A DNA stretch of 64,000 nucleotides from Pseudonocardia sp. TRM90224 (GTDB lineage: Bacteria > Actinomycetota > Actinomycetes > Mycobacteriales > Pseudonocardiaceae): assembly GCF_021245725.1 (NCBI RefSeq), contig NZ_JAJGSX010000003.1, positions 186,001-250,000 of the forward strand, written 5' to 3'. Position 1 is the first letter of the stretch. Every line of letters starts with the position of its first letter. The position numbers and the translations under genes are program-made. The notes below the pieces were generated by a model. It was not told the DNA's origin. It made no database searches and was given only the letters and a program-made list of their open reading frames with translations. This document shows positions 7,106 through 14,965 of the stretch, in pieces.

Positions 7106-10100
7106 ATGGCACTGGCTGATGATCGTCCTATCTCGAAGCCCCGGTCCGTCCGGCCGAGCGGCGAGGGTCAGGAACCGGCGGGCAACGGAGCGTTCGACCG
7201 GCAGCCGCCGCAGGACCTCACCGCCGAGCAGTCCGTGCTCGGCGGCATGCTGCTGAGCAAGGACGCCATCGCCGACGTCGTCGAGGTGCTGCAGCCCGAC
7301 GACTTCTACCGGCCGGCCCACCAGACGGTCTACGACTGCATCCTCGATCTTTACGGCCGTGGCGAGCCGGCCGACGCCGTCACCGTCTCGGCGGAGCTGC
7401 AGCGCCGCGGCGAGCTGATCCGGCTCGGTGGCGCGCCCTACCTGCACACGTTGATCGCCACGGTGCCGACGGCGGCGAACGCCGCCTACTACGCCGAGAT
7501 CGTGGCGGAGAAGGCGATCCTGCGCAGGCTGGTCGAAGCCGGCACACGCATCGTGCAGCTGGGCTACCACGGCGCCGACGGCGCCGAGGTCAGCGACGTC
7601 GTCGACCGCGCGCAGGCGGCGATCTACGACGTCACCGAGCGTTCGACGAGCGAGGACTACGTCGCGCTCGAAGAGTTGCTGCAGCCCACGATGGACGAGA
7701 TCGACGCCATCGCCTCCCGCGGCGGTGTCGCGCTCGGCGTGCCCACCGGGTTCGCCGACCTCGACGCCGCCACCAACGGCCTCCACGCGGGCCAGATGAT
7801 CGTGGTCGCGGCCCGTCCGGGTCTCGGCAAGGCGCTCGCGCTCGACACCCCGCTGCCCACCCCCGAGGGGTGGACCACCATGGGCGAGGTCGAGGTCGGC
7901 GCCCTGCTCCTCGACGCCGCCGGGCGCCCGACCAGGGTCGTCGCCGCGACCGACGTGCTGCTCGAGCGGCCGTGCTTCGAGATCACCTTCTCCGACGGCG
8001 CAGTCCTGGTCGCCGACGCGGAGCACCAGTGGCTCACCTCGGACGGGGTCGTCCGGACCACCCGCGAGCTCGCGGCCGACGGCGCCGACCAGGCCGAGCA
8101 CGCCGTGCGGATGACCGCCGCGCTGCAGCTGCCCGATCAGGACCTGCCGCTCGGCCCCTACACGCTGGGGTACTGGCTCGGCGACGGCGACGTCGACTCG
8201 ATGTCCTTCCAGATGATGTCCGCGGCAGGGGCCGACCACATGGCTGCCGAGGGGCACCACGTGATGGAGCTCCCGAACCGGCGGTGGGGCTTCGCCCCAC
8301 CCGGGGAGGGCGCCACCAGCGTCGATGCGTTGCTGAAGTCGATCGGCGTGCTCGACCGCAAGCACCTGCCCGCCGTCTACCTGCGCGGCTCGGAACCGCA
8401 GCGCCGAGCGCTGCTGGCCGGGCTGATGGACACCCGCGGCAAGGTGACCGCAACCGGCGACGTGGAGTTCTTCGCCCCGGAGCAGGCGTACCTCGACGAC
8501 GTGCTGGAGCTGGTCGTCAGCCTCGGCTACCCGTGCTCGACCCCGAGCGCGAACAAGCTGTCCATCACCGCCGACGAGAACATCTTCCGGGTCGGCTGGC
8601 AACGCGATCGGCACCGGAAGCGTTCGGCGGGCGGCCCGGTCGAGCACCTGCGCCGCATCGTCGAGGTCCGGTCGGTGCCCACCGTCCCGGTGCGGTGCGT
8701 CGAGGTCGACAACGCCGAGCACCTGTACCTGGCCGGCCGCTCGATGATCCCCACCCACAACTCGACGCTCGGCCTCGACTTCGCCCGCTCGTGCTCGGTG
8801 AAGCACGGTCTGACCAGCGCGGTGTTCTCGCTGGAAATGAGCAAGTCCGAGATCGTCATGCGTCTGCTCTCGGCGGAGGCGCGGATCCGGCTCGCCGACA
8901 TGCGCGCCGGCCGGATGAGCGACGACGACTGGACGCGCATGGCCCGGCGGATGAGCGAGATCAGCGAGGCGCCGCTGTTCATCGACGACTCCCCCAACCT
9001 CACGCTGATGGAGATCCGGGCGAAGGCGCGGCGGCTCAAGCAGCGTAACGACCTCAAGCTCGTGATCCTCGACTACCTGCAGCTGATGTCGTCGGGCCGC
9101 AAGGTCGAGTCGCGCCAGCAGGAGGTCTCGGAGTTCTCCCGGCAGATCAAGCTGCTCGCCAAGGAGATCGAGGTCCCGGTGGTGGCGATCAGCCAGCTGA
9201 ACCGTGGCCCCGAGCAGCGCACCGACAAGCGCCCGATGCTGTCCGACCTGCGTGAGTCGGGGTGCCTCACGGCCGGCACGCGGCTGCTGCGCGCCGACAC
9301 CGGCGCCGAGGTCGCCTTCGGCGATCTGCTCGCGTCCGGCGAACGTAACGTGCTGCTGTGGTCGCTCGACGAGCGGATGCGGATGGTAGCCCGCACGATG
9401 TCAGCGGTCTTCCCCAGCGGGGTGAAGGATGTCTTCCGCCTGCGGTTGGCGTCGGGCCGGGAGGTCGAGGCCACCGCCAGCCACCGGTTCATGACCTTCG
9501 ACGGGTGGTGCCAGCTCGGGGATCTTGCCGTTGGCGACAAGCTCGCAACTCCACGTCGGGTGCCGGCTCCGGTCACACCGGTCCCGATGCCGGAGGAGCA
9601 GGTTGTTCTGCTGGCGCACCTCATCGGCGACGGGTCCTTCGTCAGGCGGCAGCCGTTGCGCTACGCGAGCACCGACGAGGCGAACCTGCTCGCTGTCGCC
9701 TCCGCGGCGCGGTCGTTCGGTGTCGAGGCCGTCCGCGACGAGTACCCGGCCGCCCGGTGCACGACGCTCCGGTTGCCGGCGCCGTTCCATCTGACGCACG
9801 GCAAGCGGAACCCGATCGCGGCGTGGCTCGACGAGTTCGGACTGTTCGGTCTCCGCAGTCACGAGAAGTTCGTGCCGGCCCCGGTGTTCACGTTGCCGGA
9901 CGAGCAGGTTGCGCTGTTCCTGCGCCACCTGTGGGCGACCGACGGTTCGGTGAGCTGGGACGAGAAGGCCGGTCTTGGCCGCGTCTACTACTCGTCGACA
10001 AGCCGCAGGCTCGTCGACGACGTCTCGCGGCTCCTTCTCCGGTTCGGCGTGCTCAGCCGCCTCAAGCGCATCCGCAAGGCCGGCTATCGCGATAGCTGGC

Positions 10101-10723
10101 ACCTGCACATCACCGGATCCGAGCACCAGCGGCTGTTTGTCCAGACCATCGGTGTGCATGGCGCCAGGGGTTCGCTCGCCGACACCGTCGGTGAGCGGTT
10201 GCGTGACATCGCCAGCAACACGAACCTCGACACCGTGCCCCGTGCCGTGTGGGGCCAGGTGCGCACGCTGCTCGCGGAACGGGAGATGACCCACCGCGGG
10301 TTCGCCGCCGCGATGGGATCACGGTTCTGCGGGTCGACCATGTGGAAGCACTCGCCGAGCCGCTCCCGGCTGGCCAGGGCCGCGGCGGTGCTCGAAGACG
10401 CCGACCTCGAGATGCTGGCGACGAACGACGTGTTCTGGGACGAGATCGTGGAGATCACGGAGCTCGGGGAGCAGGCCGTCTACGACGCCACCGTGCCGGC
10501 GACCCACAACTTCGTCGCCAACGGCATCGTGGCCCACAACAGCATCGAGCAGGATGCGGATATGGTCATCCTGCTGCACCGCCCCGACGCCTTCGAGCGC
10601 GACGACCCCCGCGCCGGCGAGGCCGACCTGATCCTCGCCAAGCACCGTAACGGCCCCACCAGCACGATCACCGTCGCGCACCAGCTGCACTACAGCCGTT
10701 TCGCCGACCTGGCGCACGGCTGA
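7106..10723 (+). CDS. dnaB: Replicative DNA helicase DnaB with two inteins
   Basis: A precursor of 1205 residues. Removing two inteins (310 and 426 residues) leaves a normal DnaB of about 469 residues. The N-terminal domain (DLTAEQSVLGGMLLSKDAI) and the RecA-type helicase domain (Walker A GLGK/STLGLDFA, VILDYLQLMSS, AISQLNRGPEQR, RPMLSDLRESG/SIEQDADMVILLHRP) are intact once spliced. DnaB unwinds DNA at the fork. I choose ATG 7106 because of GGGGG about 10 nt upstream; GTG 7094 is an in-frame alternative. Both inteins sit in catalytic motifs, so activity depends on splicing. A LexA box overlaps the promoter. The Tn7-like island starts 8 bp after the stop. Confidence 0.97.
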   Translation: MALADDRPISKPRSVRPSGEGQEPAGNGAFDRQPPQDLTAEQSVLGGMLLSKDAIADVVEVLQPDDFYRPAHQTVYDCILDLYGRGEPADAVTVSAELQRRGELIRLGGAPYLHTLIATVPTAANAAYYAEIVAEKAILRRLVEAGTRIVQLGYHGADGAEVSDVVDRAQAAIYDVTERSTSEDYVALEELLQPTMDEIDAIASRGGVALGVPTGFADLDAATNGLHAGQMIVVAARPGLGKALALDTPLPTPEGWTTMGEVEVGALLLDAAGRPTRVVAATDVLLERPCFEITFSDGAVLVADAEHQWLTSDGVVRTTRELAADGADQAEHAVRMTAALQLPDQDLPLGPYTLGYWLGDGDVDSMSFQMMSAAGADHMAAEGHHVMELPNRRWGFAPPGEGATSVDALLKSIGVLDRKHLPAVYLRGSEPQRRALLAGLMDTRGKVTATGDVEFFAPEQAYLDDVLELVVSLGYPCSTPSANKLSITADENIFRVGWQRDRHRKRSAGGPVEHLRRIVEVRSVPTVPVRCVEVDNAEHLYLAGRSMIPTHNSTLGLDFARSCSVKHGLTSAVFSLEMSKSEIVMRLLSAEARIRLADMRAGRMSDDDWTRMARRMSEISEAPLFIDDSPNLTLMEIRAKARRLKQRNDLKLVILDYLQLMSSGRKVESRQQEVSEFSRQIKLLAKEIEVPVVAISQLNRGPEQRTDKRPMLSDLRESGCLTAGTRLLRADTGAEVAFGDLLASGERNVLLWSLDERMRMVARTMSAVFPSGVKDVFRLRLASGREVEATASHRFMTFDGWCQLGDLAVGDKLATPRRVPAPVTPVPMPEEQVVLLAHLIGDGSFVRRQPLRYASTDEANLLAVASAARSFGVEAVRDEYPAARCTTLRLPAPFHLTHGKRNPIAAWLDEFGLFGLRSHEKFVPAPVFTLPDEQVALFLRHLWATDGSVSWDEKAGLGRVYYSSTSRRLVDDVSRLLLRFGVLSRLKRIRKAGYRDSWHLHITGSEHQRLFVQTIGVHGARGSLADTVGERLRDIASNTNLDTVPRAVWGQVRTLLAEREMTHRGFAAAMGSRFCGSTMWKHSPSRSRLARAAAVLEDADLEMLATNDVFWDEIVEITELGEQAVYDATVPATHNFVANGIVAHNSIEQDADMVILLHRPDAFERDDPRAGEADLILAKHRNGPTSTITVAHQLHYSRFADLAHG
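7832..8761 (+). other. DnaB intein 1 (Walker A insertion, Ala1 type)
   Basis: This in-frame 310-residue intein splits the Walker A motif after GLGK. It begins with Ala (ALALDTPLPTPEGWTT) rather than Cys or Ser and ends VHN-like as SMIPTHN before the extein Ser. Ala1 inteins at this DnaB site are known in mycobacteria and splice by direct attack on the N-terminal peptide bond. Block B (DAEHQWLTSDG) and LAGLIDADG-like segments (LGYWLGDGD, LLAGLMDTRG) are present; the second has Arg in place of the usual Asp/Glu context, so the homing endonuclease may be inactive. Confidence 0.93.
9263..10540 (+). other. DnaB intein 2 with LAGLIDADG homing endonuclease
   Basis: This in-frame 426-residue intein lies between DLRESG and SIEQDAD of the helicase. 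It starts with Cys (CLTAGTRLLRADTG), carries block B (EVEATASHRFMTFDG) and ends ANGIVAHN before extein Ser, so it is a standard class 1 intein. The endonuclease motifs LLAHLIGDGSF and FLRHLWATDGSV are well kept. A segment of about 60 residues before the C-terminal splicing blocks (EREMTHRGFAAAMGSRFCGS) looks like an extra helix-turn-helix DNA-recognition region. Confidence 0.95.
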
Positions 10724-10725
10724 CG

Positions 10726-10731
10726 GGACCA
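10726..10731. repeat. GGACCA direct repeat, outer left flank (candidate target-site duplication)
   Basis: GGACCA directly precedes the TGTAGGG terminus at 10732 and occurs again directly after the outermost distal-end sequence at 61544-61549. Tn7-like elements make short target-site duplications, usually 5 bp. A shared 6-mer at exactly the two outer borders supports one original insertion here. Confidence 0.6.
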
Positions 10732-10807
10732 TGTAGGGTCTCAGGATCGGTGGCATATTCTCAGTGATCTTGGCATCTAGATGGCACATGTGCCAAGTCT
10801 CTGAGAT
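10732..10807 (+). repeat. dnaB-proximal (tnsA-side) end of the Tn7-like element
   Basis: The terminus reads TGTAGGGTCTCAG. Two direct 18-bp sites of form TCTCAG-N6-TGGCAT lie at 10739-10756 and 10759-10776, 20 bp apart, and a third inverted one lies at 10790-10806. Tn7-family ends carry several such TnsB-binding repeats behind a TGT/ACA terminus. The 12-bp terminus TGTAGGGTCTCA is perfectly inverted at 52625-52636. Confidence 0.85.
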
Positions 10808-10902
10808 TGCTGTTGGCTCGCTCGGCGTGTCGCGATCCGCCCTCGAGGCATGAGGTCCACCCTTGGCTGCGCGAGTTGCCCTGGACGTACAGGGGGTGCG
10901 CA

Positions 10903-11631
10903 GTGGGCGGTGTGGCGGCGGCGGTGAGTGTCCGCCTTCCAGACGGCAACGTAGTTGAGGGTCAGGCCTGGGACGAGGTATCGACGGACCTGTTGGCCTC
11001 GGCAGAGCCGTGGCGTACGTTCCGGTGGCTCCGTGGCCAGAAGCACTACTCCGGAACATACTGGGCATCCACGGTGCGCCGTCACGTGATCTACGAATCA
11101 CGCCTGGAGCTAGCAAGGTTGCTCTACGCGGACTTCGACCCTGCCGTCCGCCACGTCCTGGCTCAACCTTTCCTGCTCAAGGCGAAAGTACACGGCGAGA
11201 TCCGCAAGCACGTCCCTGACTACCTGCTGATCAGCGACAATGGACCAGTGGTCGTAGATGTCAAGCCGTACCACCGTGTTTCGAGGCCTGAGGTCGCGTT
11301 CACTTTCGACTGGACCCGGCGGGTTGTTCTGTCGCGTGGTTGGAGATATGAGGTCTGGACTGAACCTCCCGTGAGCGAGCTTGAAAACATCCGATTCCTC
11401 GCTGGCTATCGTAGGGATTGGCTGTTCAGTACAGAGGTTGTGGAGAGAGTTCGATCTGGCAATCTGGATGGAGTATCGCTGGGTCACGCGGTTGCTCATA
11501 TCCGAGATTATCCAGAGCAGATTCTGCGCGCCGCGGTTCTCCACCTACTATGGAAGCGGGAACTTACCGTGGATCTAAGTCGTCCACTGAGTCCATCGTC
11601 TGTATTGAGCAGGGTGGCGAACGAGACATGA
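10903..11631 (+). CDS. tnsA: TnsA-like transposon endonuclease
   Basis: A 242-residue protein with a PD-(D/E)xK nuclease core: Glu in VIYESRLELARLL (65-69), Asp106 in HVPDYLL and the DVK of VVVDVKP (119-121). TnsA cuts the 5' ends of the element while TnsB cuts the 3' ends, giving cut-and-paste rather than replicative transposition. I choose GTG 10903 because of AGGGGG about 7 nt upstream; the open frame extends to 10807. It overlaps tnsB by ATGA. Base composition is visibly less GC-rich than dnaB. Confidence 0.88.
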   Translation: MGGVAAAVSVRLPDGNVVEGQAWDEVSTDLLASAEPWRTFRWLRGQKHYSGTYWASTVRRHVIYESRLELARLLYADFDPAVRHVLAQPFLLKAKVHGEIRKHVPDYLLISDNGPVVVDVKPYHRVSRPEVAFTFDWTRRVVLSRGWRYEVWTEPPVSELENIRFLAGYRRDWLFSTEVVERVRSGNLDGVSLGHAVAHIRDYPEQILRAAVLHLLWKRELTVDLSRPLSPSSVLSRVANET

Positions 11632-13832
11632 GCAGGGCCGCGGTCCGCGTCAAGGTGGGCACGCGCTTCAGCTACGACGGGGAGACGGCCGAGGTCGTCG
11701 AGATGGCCGTGAGCCCTGCCGGCAATGAAGTGGTTTTGAAGGACGGGCGCGGCCAACTGTTGCGCCTGTCGTTGAAGGAACTTCTGCTCAGCGATCGTGC
11801 CGCCATCATCCCGGATGAGCCAGGCCCTTCTGGTGATGACGACGAGGACGTCGCGTCAGTCGTGCTGGGTCAACTTGATGCACGGGAGAAGCTCAAGGTT
11901 CTTGAGCGTGCAGAACATGTTCGAGAGATTCTGACCGGATTTCGGTCGGGTACCTCTGCACGGGCTCGCGATGACGAGCCTCGCCCTGAGTACTCGCCGG
12001 GAACGCCCCTGGAGAGCCGATATGCGGCGAAGGCGGCCGAGTTGGAGGCGGGCCTGCGAACAGTGAAGAGGTGGGTCGCTGAGTTCCGCGCGAACGGAGA
12101 AGCAGGTCTGGCGACGAAGAGAGGATCGACGCGACGGTCACCTGGCGGGGCCGACGAGCGGTGGGTCGAGACAGCGTTGGAGGTGATGGTTGAGCACACT
12201 GGGGAGTCCAAGCCGTCGCGCACGATGGTGATCGAGCGGACCAATGCCCGCGTGGTTGCCCGATTCGGCCGCGACGTCGTGGCGGCGCCGAGCCGAGCTT
12301 CCGCATTTCGTGTGTTGTCGGAGCTAGAGCGGCGCCACCCGCTGTTCCGGTTGAGCACGAAACGCAACCGGGACATCGCGGAACGCCCAGACGGCGTTTA
12401 CGGCAAGCTGCGACCCACACGGCCTGGCGAGTATTTGCTGATGGACTCCACCAGGCTCGATGTGTTCGCGTTCGATCCGTTGACGCTGCGCTGGGTACAG
12501 GCCGAACTGAGTGTCAGCATGGATTGGTATACGCGCTGCATCACCGGGATCAGGCTGACTCCAGTGTCGACGAAGTCGGTGGACGTGGCGGCAGTGTTGT
12601 ACGAGTCGTTTCGGCCCCGCCCCGCAGGTCAGGGCTGGCCACGGCATGCGGTATGGCCAGAGCACGGCATTCCGCGCTCAGTATTGGTCGACGTGGACGC
12701 AGTCGATGGCCCAGGGCTGGCGTCTCCGGCGCTGGTACCAGAGACGCTGATCGTCGACCACGGGAAAGTGTACGTTTCGGAGCATCTGACGAGTGTTTGT
12801 GCTCGAATGGGTATCTCGATCCAGCCGGCCAGACTACGGACGGGGCGTGACAAGGGCCCAGTGGAGCGGTTCTTCCGAACGCTGCGCGAGGACCTGCTGC
12901 AGGCCCTGCCCGGCTACAAGGGCCCAGATATCTACTCCCGTGGCGAGAACCCCGAAAACGACGCGTTCTTCTTCCTCGATGAGTTGGAAGCGATCATCCG
13001 CGAGTGGGTGGCGATCGTGTATCACCGTCGCCAGCACGACGGCCTGGTTGACCCTGGCCTGCCAGGCCTGCAAATGTCGCCGGCGGCGATGTTTGAGCAT
13101 GGCATCGCCCGCGCGGGGTACATCGAGGTCCCCCGTGACCCGGACTTGGCCTACGAGTTCCTGAGTGCTGAGTGGCGCACTATCCAGCACTACGGGGTGG
13201 AGTACGGCGGACGCCGCTACAACGGTGAGGCCTTGGACCCCTACCGGAACATGGCCAGTACCTACTCAGGCAAGCAGAAGGGGCGCTGGCCGATCCACGT
13301 CGATGCGGACGACGTCAGTCGTGTCTACTTCCGCGACCCCGCAACTCGCGAGTGGCACACCTTGCATTGGGAGCACGCACCGTCGATGCAGATGCCGCTG
13401 AGCGAGGACGCGCTGCGGTTCGCGCGCAAGCTAGCCGCCGCGAGGTACACCTACCCAGACGACAAGATCGCAGTCGCCGATCTTCTCGAGCGCTGGAACG
13501 TCGGACTCGGCAACACCCGCGCGGAACGCCGAATGGCACTGCGGCTGTCCCGAGAACGCTCAGCTCTGATCGGGCCCGAGCCCGGCGACACGGCAGAGGC
13601 GAACGTCACCCAGCTTCCATCAGTGGCCAAAGTGCTTGCCGCGTCCGCCGCTGACACATCAGCGTCCGCCACATCGGTCGCTGACACGCCGGGGCGATTC
13701 ACTGCCGGTATCGATGAGCACATGACCACACCAGGTCGCGCCATAGCGGAGCCAGCCGCCGAGACGGGTGATGACGACGAGGCTGATTTCGACCCTGACG
13801 ACTTCTATGCAGACGCCCTGGAGGACGTGTGA
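11628..13832 (+). CDS. tnsB: TnsB-like DDE transposase
   Basis: A 734-residue rve-fold transposase. The catalytic triad is visible as D273 (LLMDSTRLDVF), D377 (TLIVDHGKVYV) and E413 (KGPVERFFRTLRE). N-terminal HTH segments (TVKRWVAEFRANGEAGLA) should bind the repeats at the element ends. The C-terminal 100 residues are acidic (DDDEADFDPDDFYADALEDV), as expected for a tail contacting TnsC. ATG 11628 overlaps the tnsA stop (ATGA); the open frame starts further upstream inside tnsA. Confidence 0.95.
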   Translation: MSRAAVRVKVGTRFSYDGETAEVVEMAVSPAGNEVVLKDGRGQLLRLSLKELLLSDRAAIIPDEPGPSGDDDEDVASVVLGQLDAREKLKVLERAEHVREILTGFRSGTSARARDDEPRPEYSPGTPLESRYAAKAAELEAGLRTVKRWVAEFRANGEAGLATKRGSTRRSPGGADERWVETALEVMVEHTGESKPSRTMVIERTNARVVARFGRDVVAAPSRASAFRVLSELERRHPLFRLSTKRNRDIAERPDGVYGKLRPTRPGEYLLMDSTRLDVFAFDPLTLRWVQAELSVSMDWYTRCITGIRLTPVSTKSVDVAAVLYESFRPRPAGQGWPRHAVWPEHGIPRSVLVDVDAVDGPGLASPALVPETLIVDHGKVYVSEHLTSVCARMGISIQPARLRTGRDKGPVERFFRTLREDLLQALPGYKGPDIYSRGENPENDAFFFLDELEAIIREWVAIVYHRRQHDGLVDPGLPGLQMSPAAMFEHGIARAGYIEVPRDPDLAYEFLSAEWRTIQHYGVEYGGRRYNGEALDPYRNMASTYSGKQKGRWPIHVDADDVSRVYFRDPATREWHTLHWEHAPSMQMPLSEDALRFARKLAAARYTYPDDKIAVADLLERWNVGLGNTRAERRMALRLSRERSALIGPEPGDTAEANVTQLPSVAKVLAASAADTSASATSVADTPGRFTAGIDEHMTTPGRAIAEPAAETGDDDEADFDPDDFYADALEDV

Positions 13833-14965
13833 CCACCACACCGGAACCCGACGCCGCGGAGCCGAACGTCCCGGTCCAGCTGGACAACCTCACACTCGCC
13901 CGGAAGGAGGGCTGGAGGCGGTTCGTCGAGGCGCCGGCTCGAGTCCAGCCCGATGCGCTGGACCCAACGCAGCTGGGCGCCCTTGGCGATCGCGCGCGGA
14001 CGGAATATGACCGCCGGCGTCGGGTCTGGCACGCGAACCTCGGACCGATCAAGACTCCGCAGTTGGCGGCGCTGCACGAGGACTTGTGGGACATCGTGGA
14101 CAGCAATGCCCAGGATGGGGACAAGGCGAAGGGCTCGATCGCGATCGACGCGTTCCCCGGGTTGGGCAAGACGACGGCTGTGCTCGCGTTCGCGAAACTG
14201 TTCCACCAGCTTGAGGTGCAGGCCGAGGGGTCGCATACCGGTGAAGGGCGCGAGCGGTGGCCGGTCTGCCGAGTCGGGTTGACGGGCAACACAGGTATGC
14301 GTGAGTTCAACCGCGCGATGCTGGAGTTCTTTGCCCATCCCGGAGTCAGACGGGGTACGGCCGCTGAGTTCGCCAGACGTGCTCTGGACTGTGTGCTGGC
14401 CTGTCAGGTGCGACTTCTGGTGATCGATGATCTGCACTTTCTGCGGTGGCGGGCCAAGTCTGGGGTCGAGGTCAGCAACCACTTCAAGTACATCGCCAAC
14501 GAGTTCCCCGTGACGATGCTGTTCGTCGGTGTCGGGTTGGCGCAGCGCGGCCTGTTCTCGGAAGGGTCGTCCTACGGCGACGCTGTCATGGCCCAGACTG
14601 GACGGCGGACGACGAAGCTGAGCGTCGAGCCGTTCACGGTCGACACCGAGCGGGGTCGACGGGAGTGGCGGCAGATGCTGTTGGCGCTGGAACAGCGGAT
14701 CGTGCTCGCTAACAAGCACCCCGGCATGCTCGCTGACGAGCTGTCTGACTATCTGTTCGCGCGCAGCACCGGGCACATCGGCTCGCTCATGACATTGATT
14801 AACCGCGGATGTCAGCGCGCTGTCCGCACCGGCGTCGAACACATTTCCGAGGAACTGCTGGACGGGGTGCGCAGCGACGAGGCGGCCGAGAAGGGACGCG
14901 CCGAGCTGATTGCGGCGATCAACAACCGCCGGATCACCACCAAACCGCGCCGCGAGGCGGTATGA
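13829..14965 (+). CDS. tnsC: TnsC-like AAA+ ATPase transposition regulator
   Basis: A 378-residue ATPase of the TniB/TnsC family. Walker A is AFPGLGKTTAVLAF (Lys about 114) and Walker B is RLLVIDDLHFL (about 196-203). Such proteins polymerise on DNA, read the TniQ-marked target and activate TnsA/TnsB. The GTG start overlaps the tnsB stop (GTGA) and the stop overlaps the tniQ ATG (ATGA), so the four genes form one coupled operon. Confidence 0.95.
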   Translation: MTTTPEPDAAEPNVPVQLDNLTLARKEGWRRFVEAPARVQPDALDPTQLGALGDRARTEYDRRRRVWHANLGPIKTPQLAALHEDLWDIVDSNAQDGDKAKGSIAIDAFPGLGKTTAVLAFAKLFHQLEVQAEGSHTGEGRERWPVCRVGLTGNTGMREFNRAMLEFFAHPGVRRGTAAEFARRALDCVLACQVRLLVIDDLHFLRWRAKSGVEVSNHFKYIANEFPVTMLFVGVGLAQRGLFSEGSSYGDAVMAQTGRRTTKLSVEPFTVDTERGRREWRQMLLALEQRIVLANKHPGMLADELSDYLFARSTGHIGSLMTLINRGCQRAVRTGVEHISEELLDGVRSDEAAEKGRAELIAAINNRRITTKPRREAV

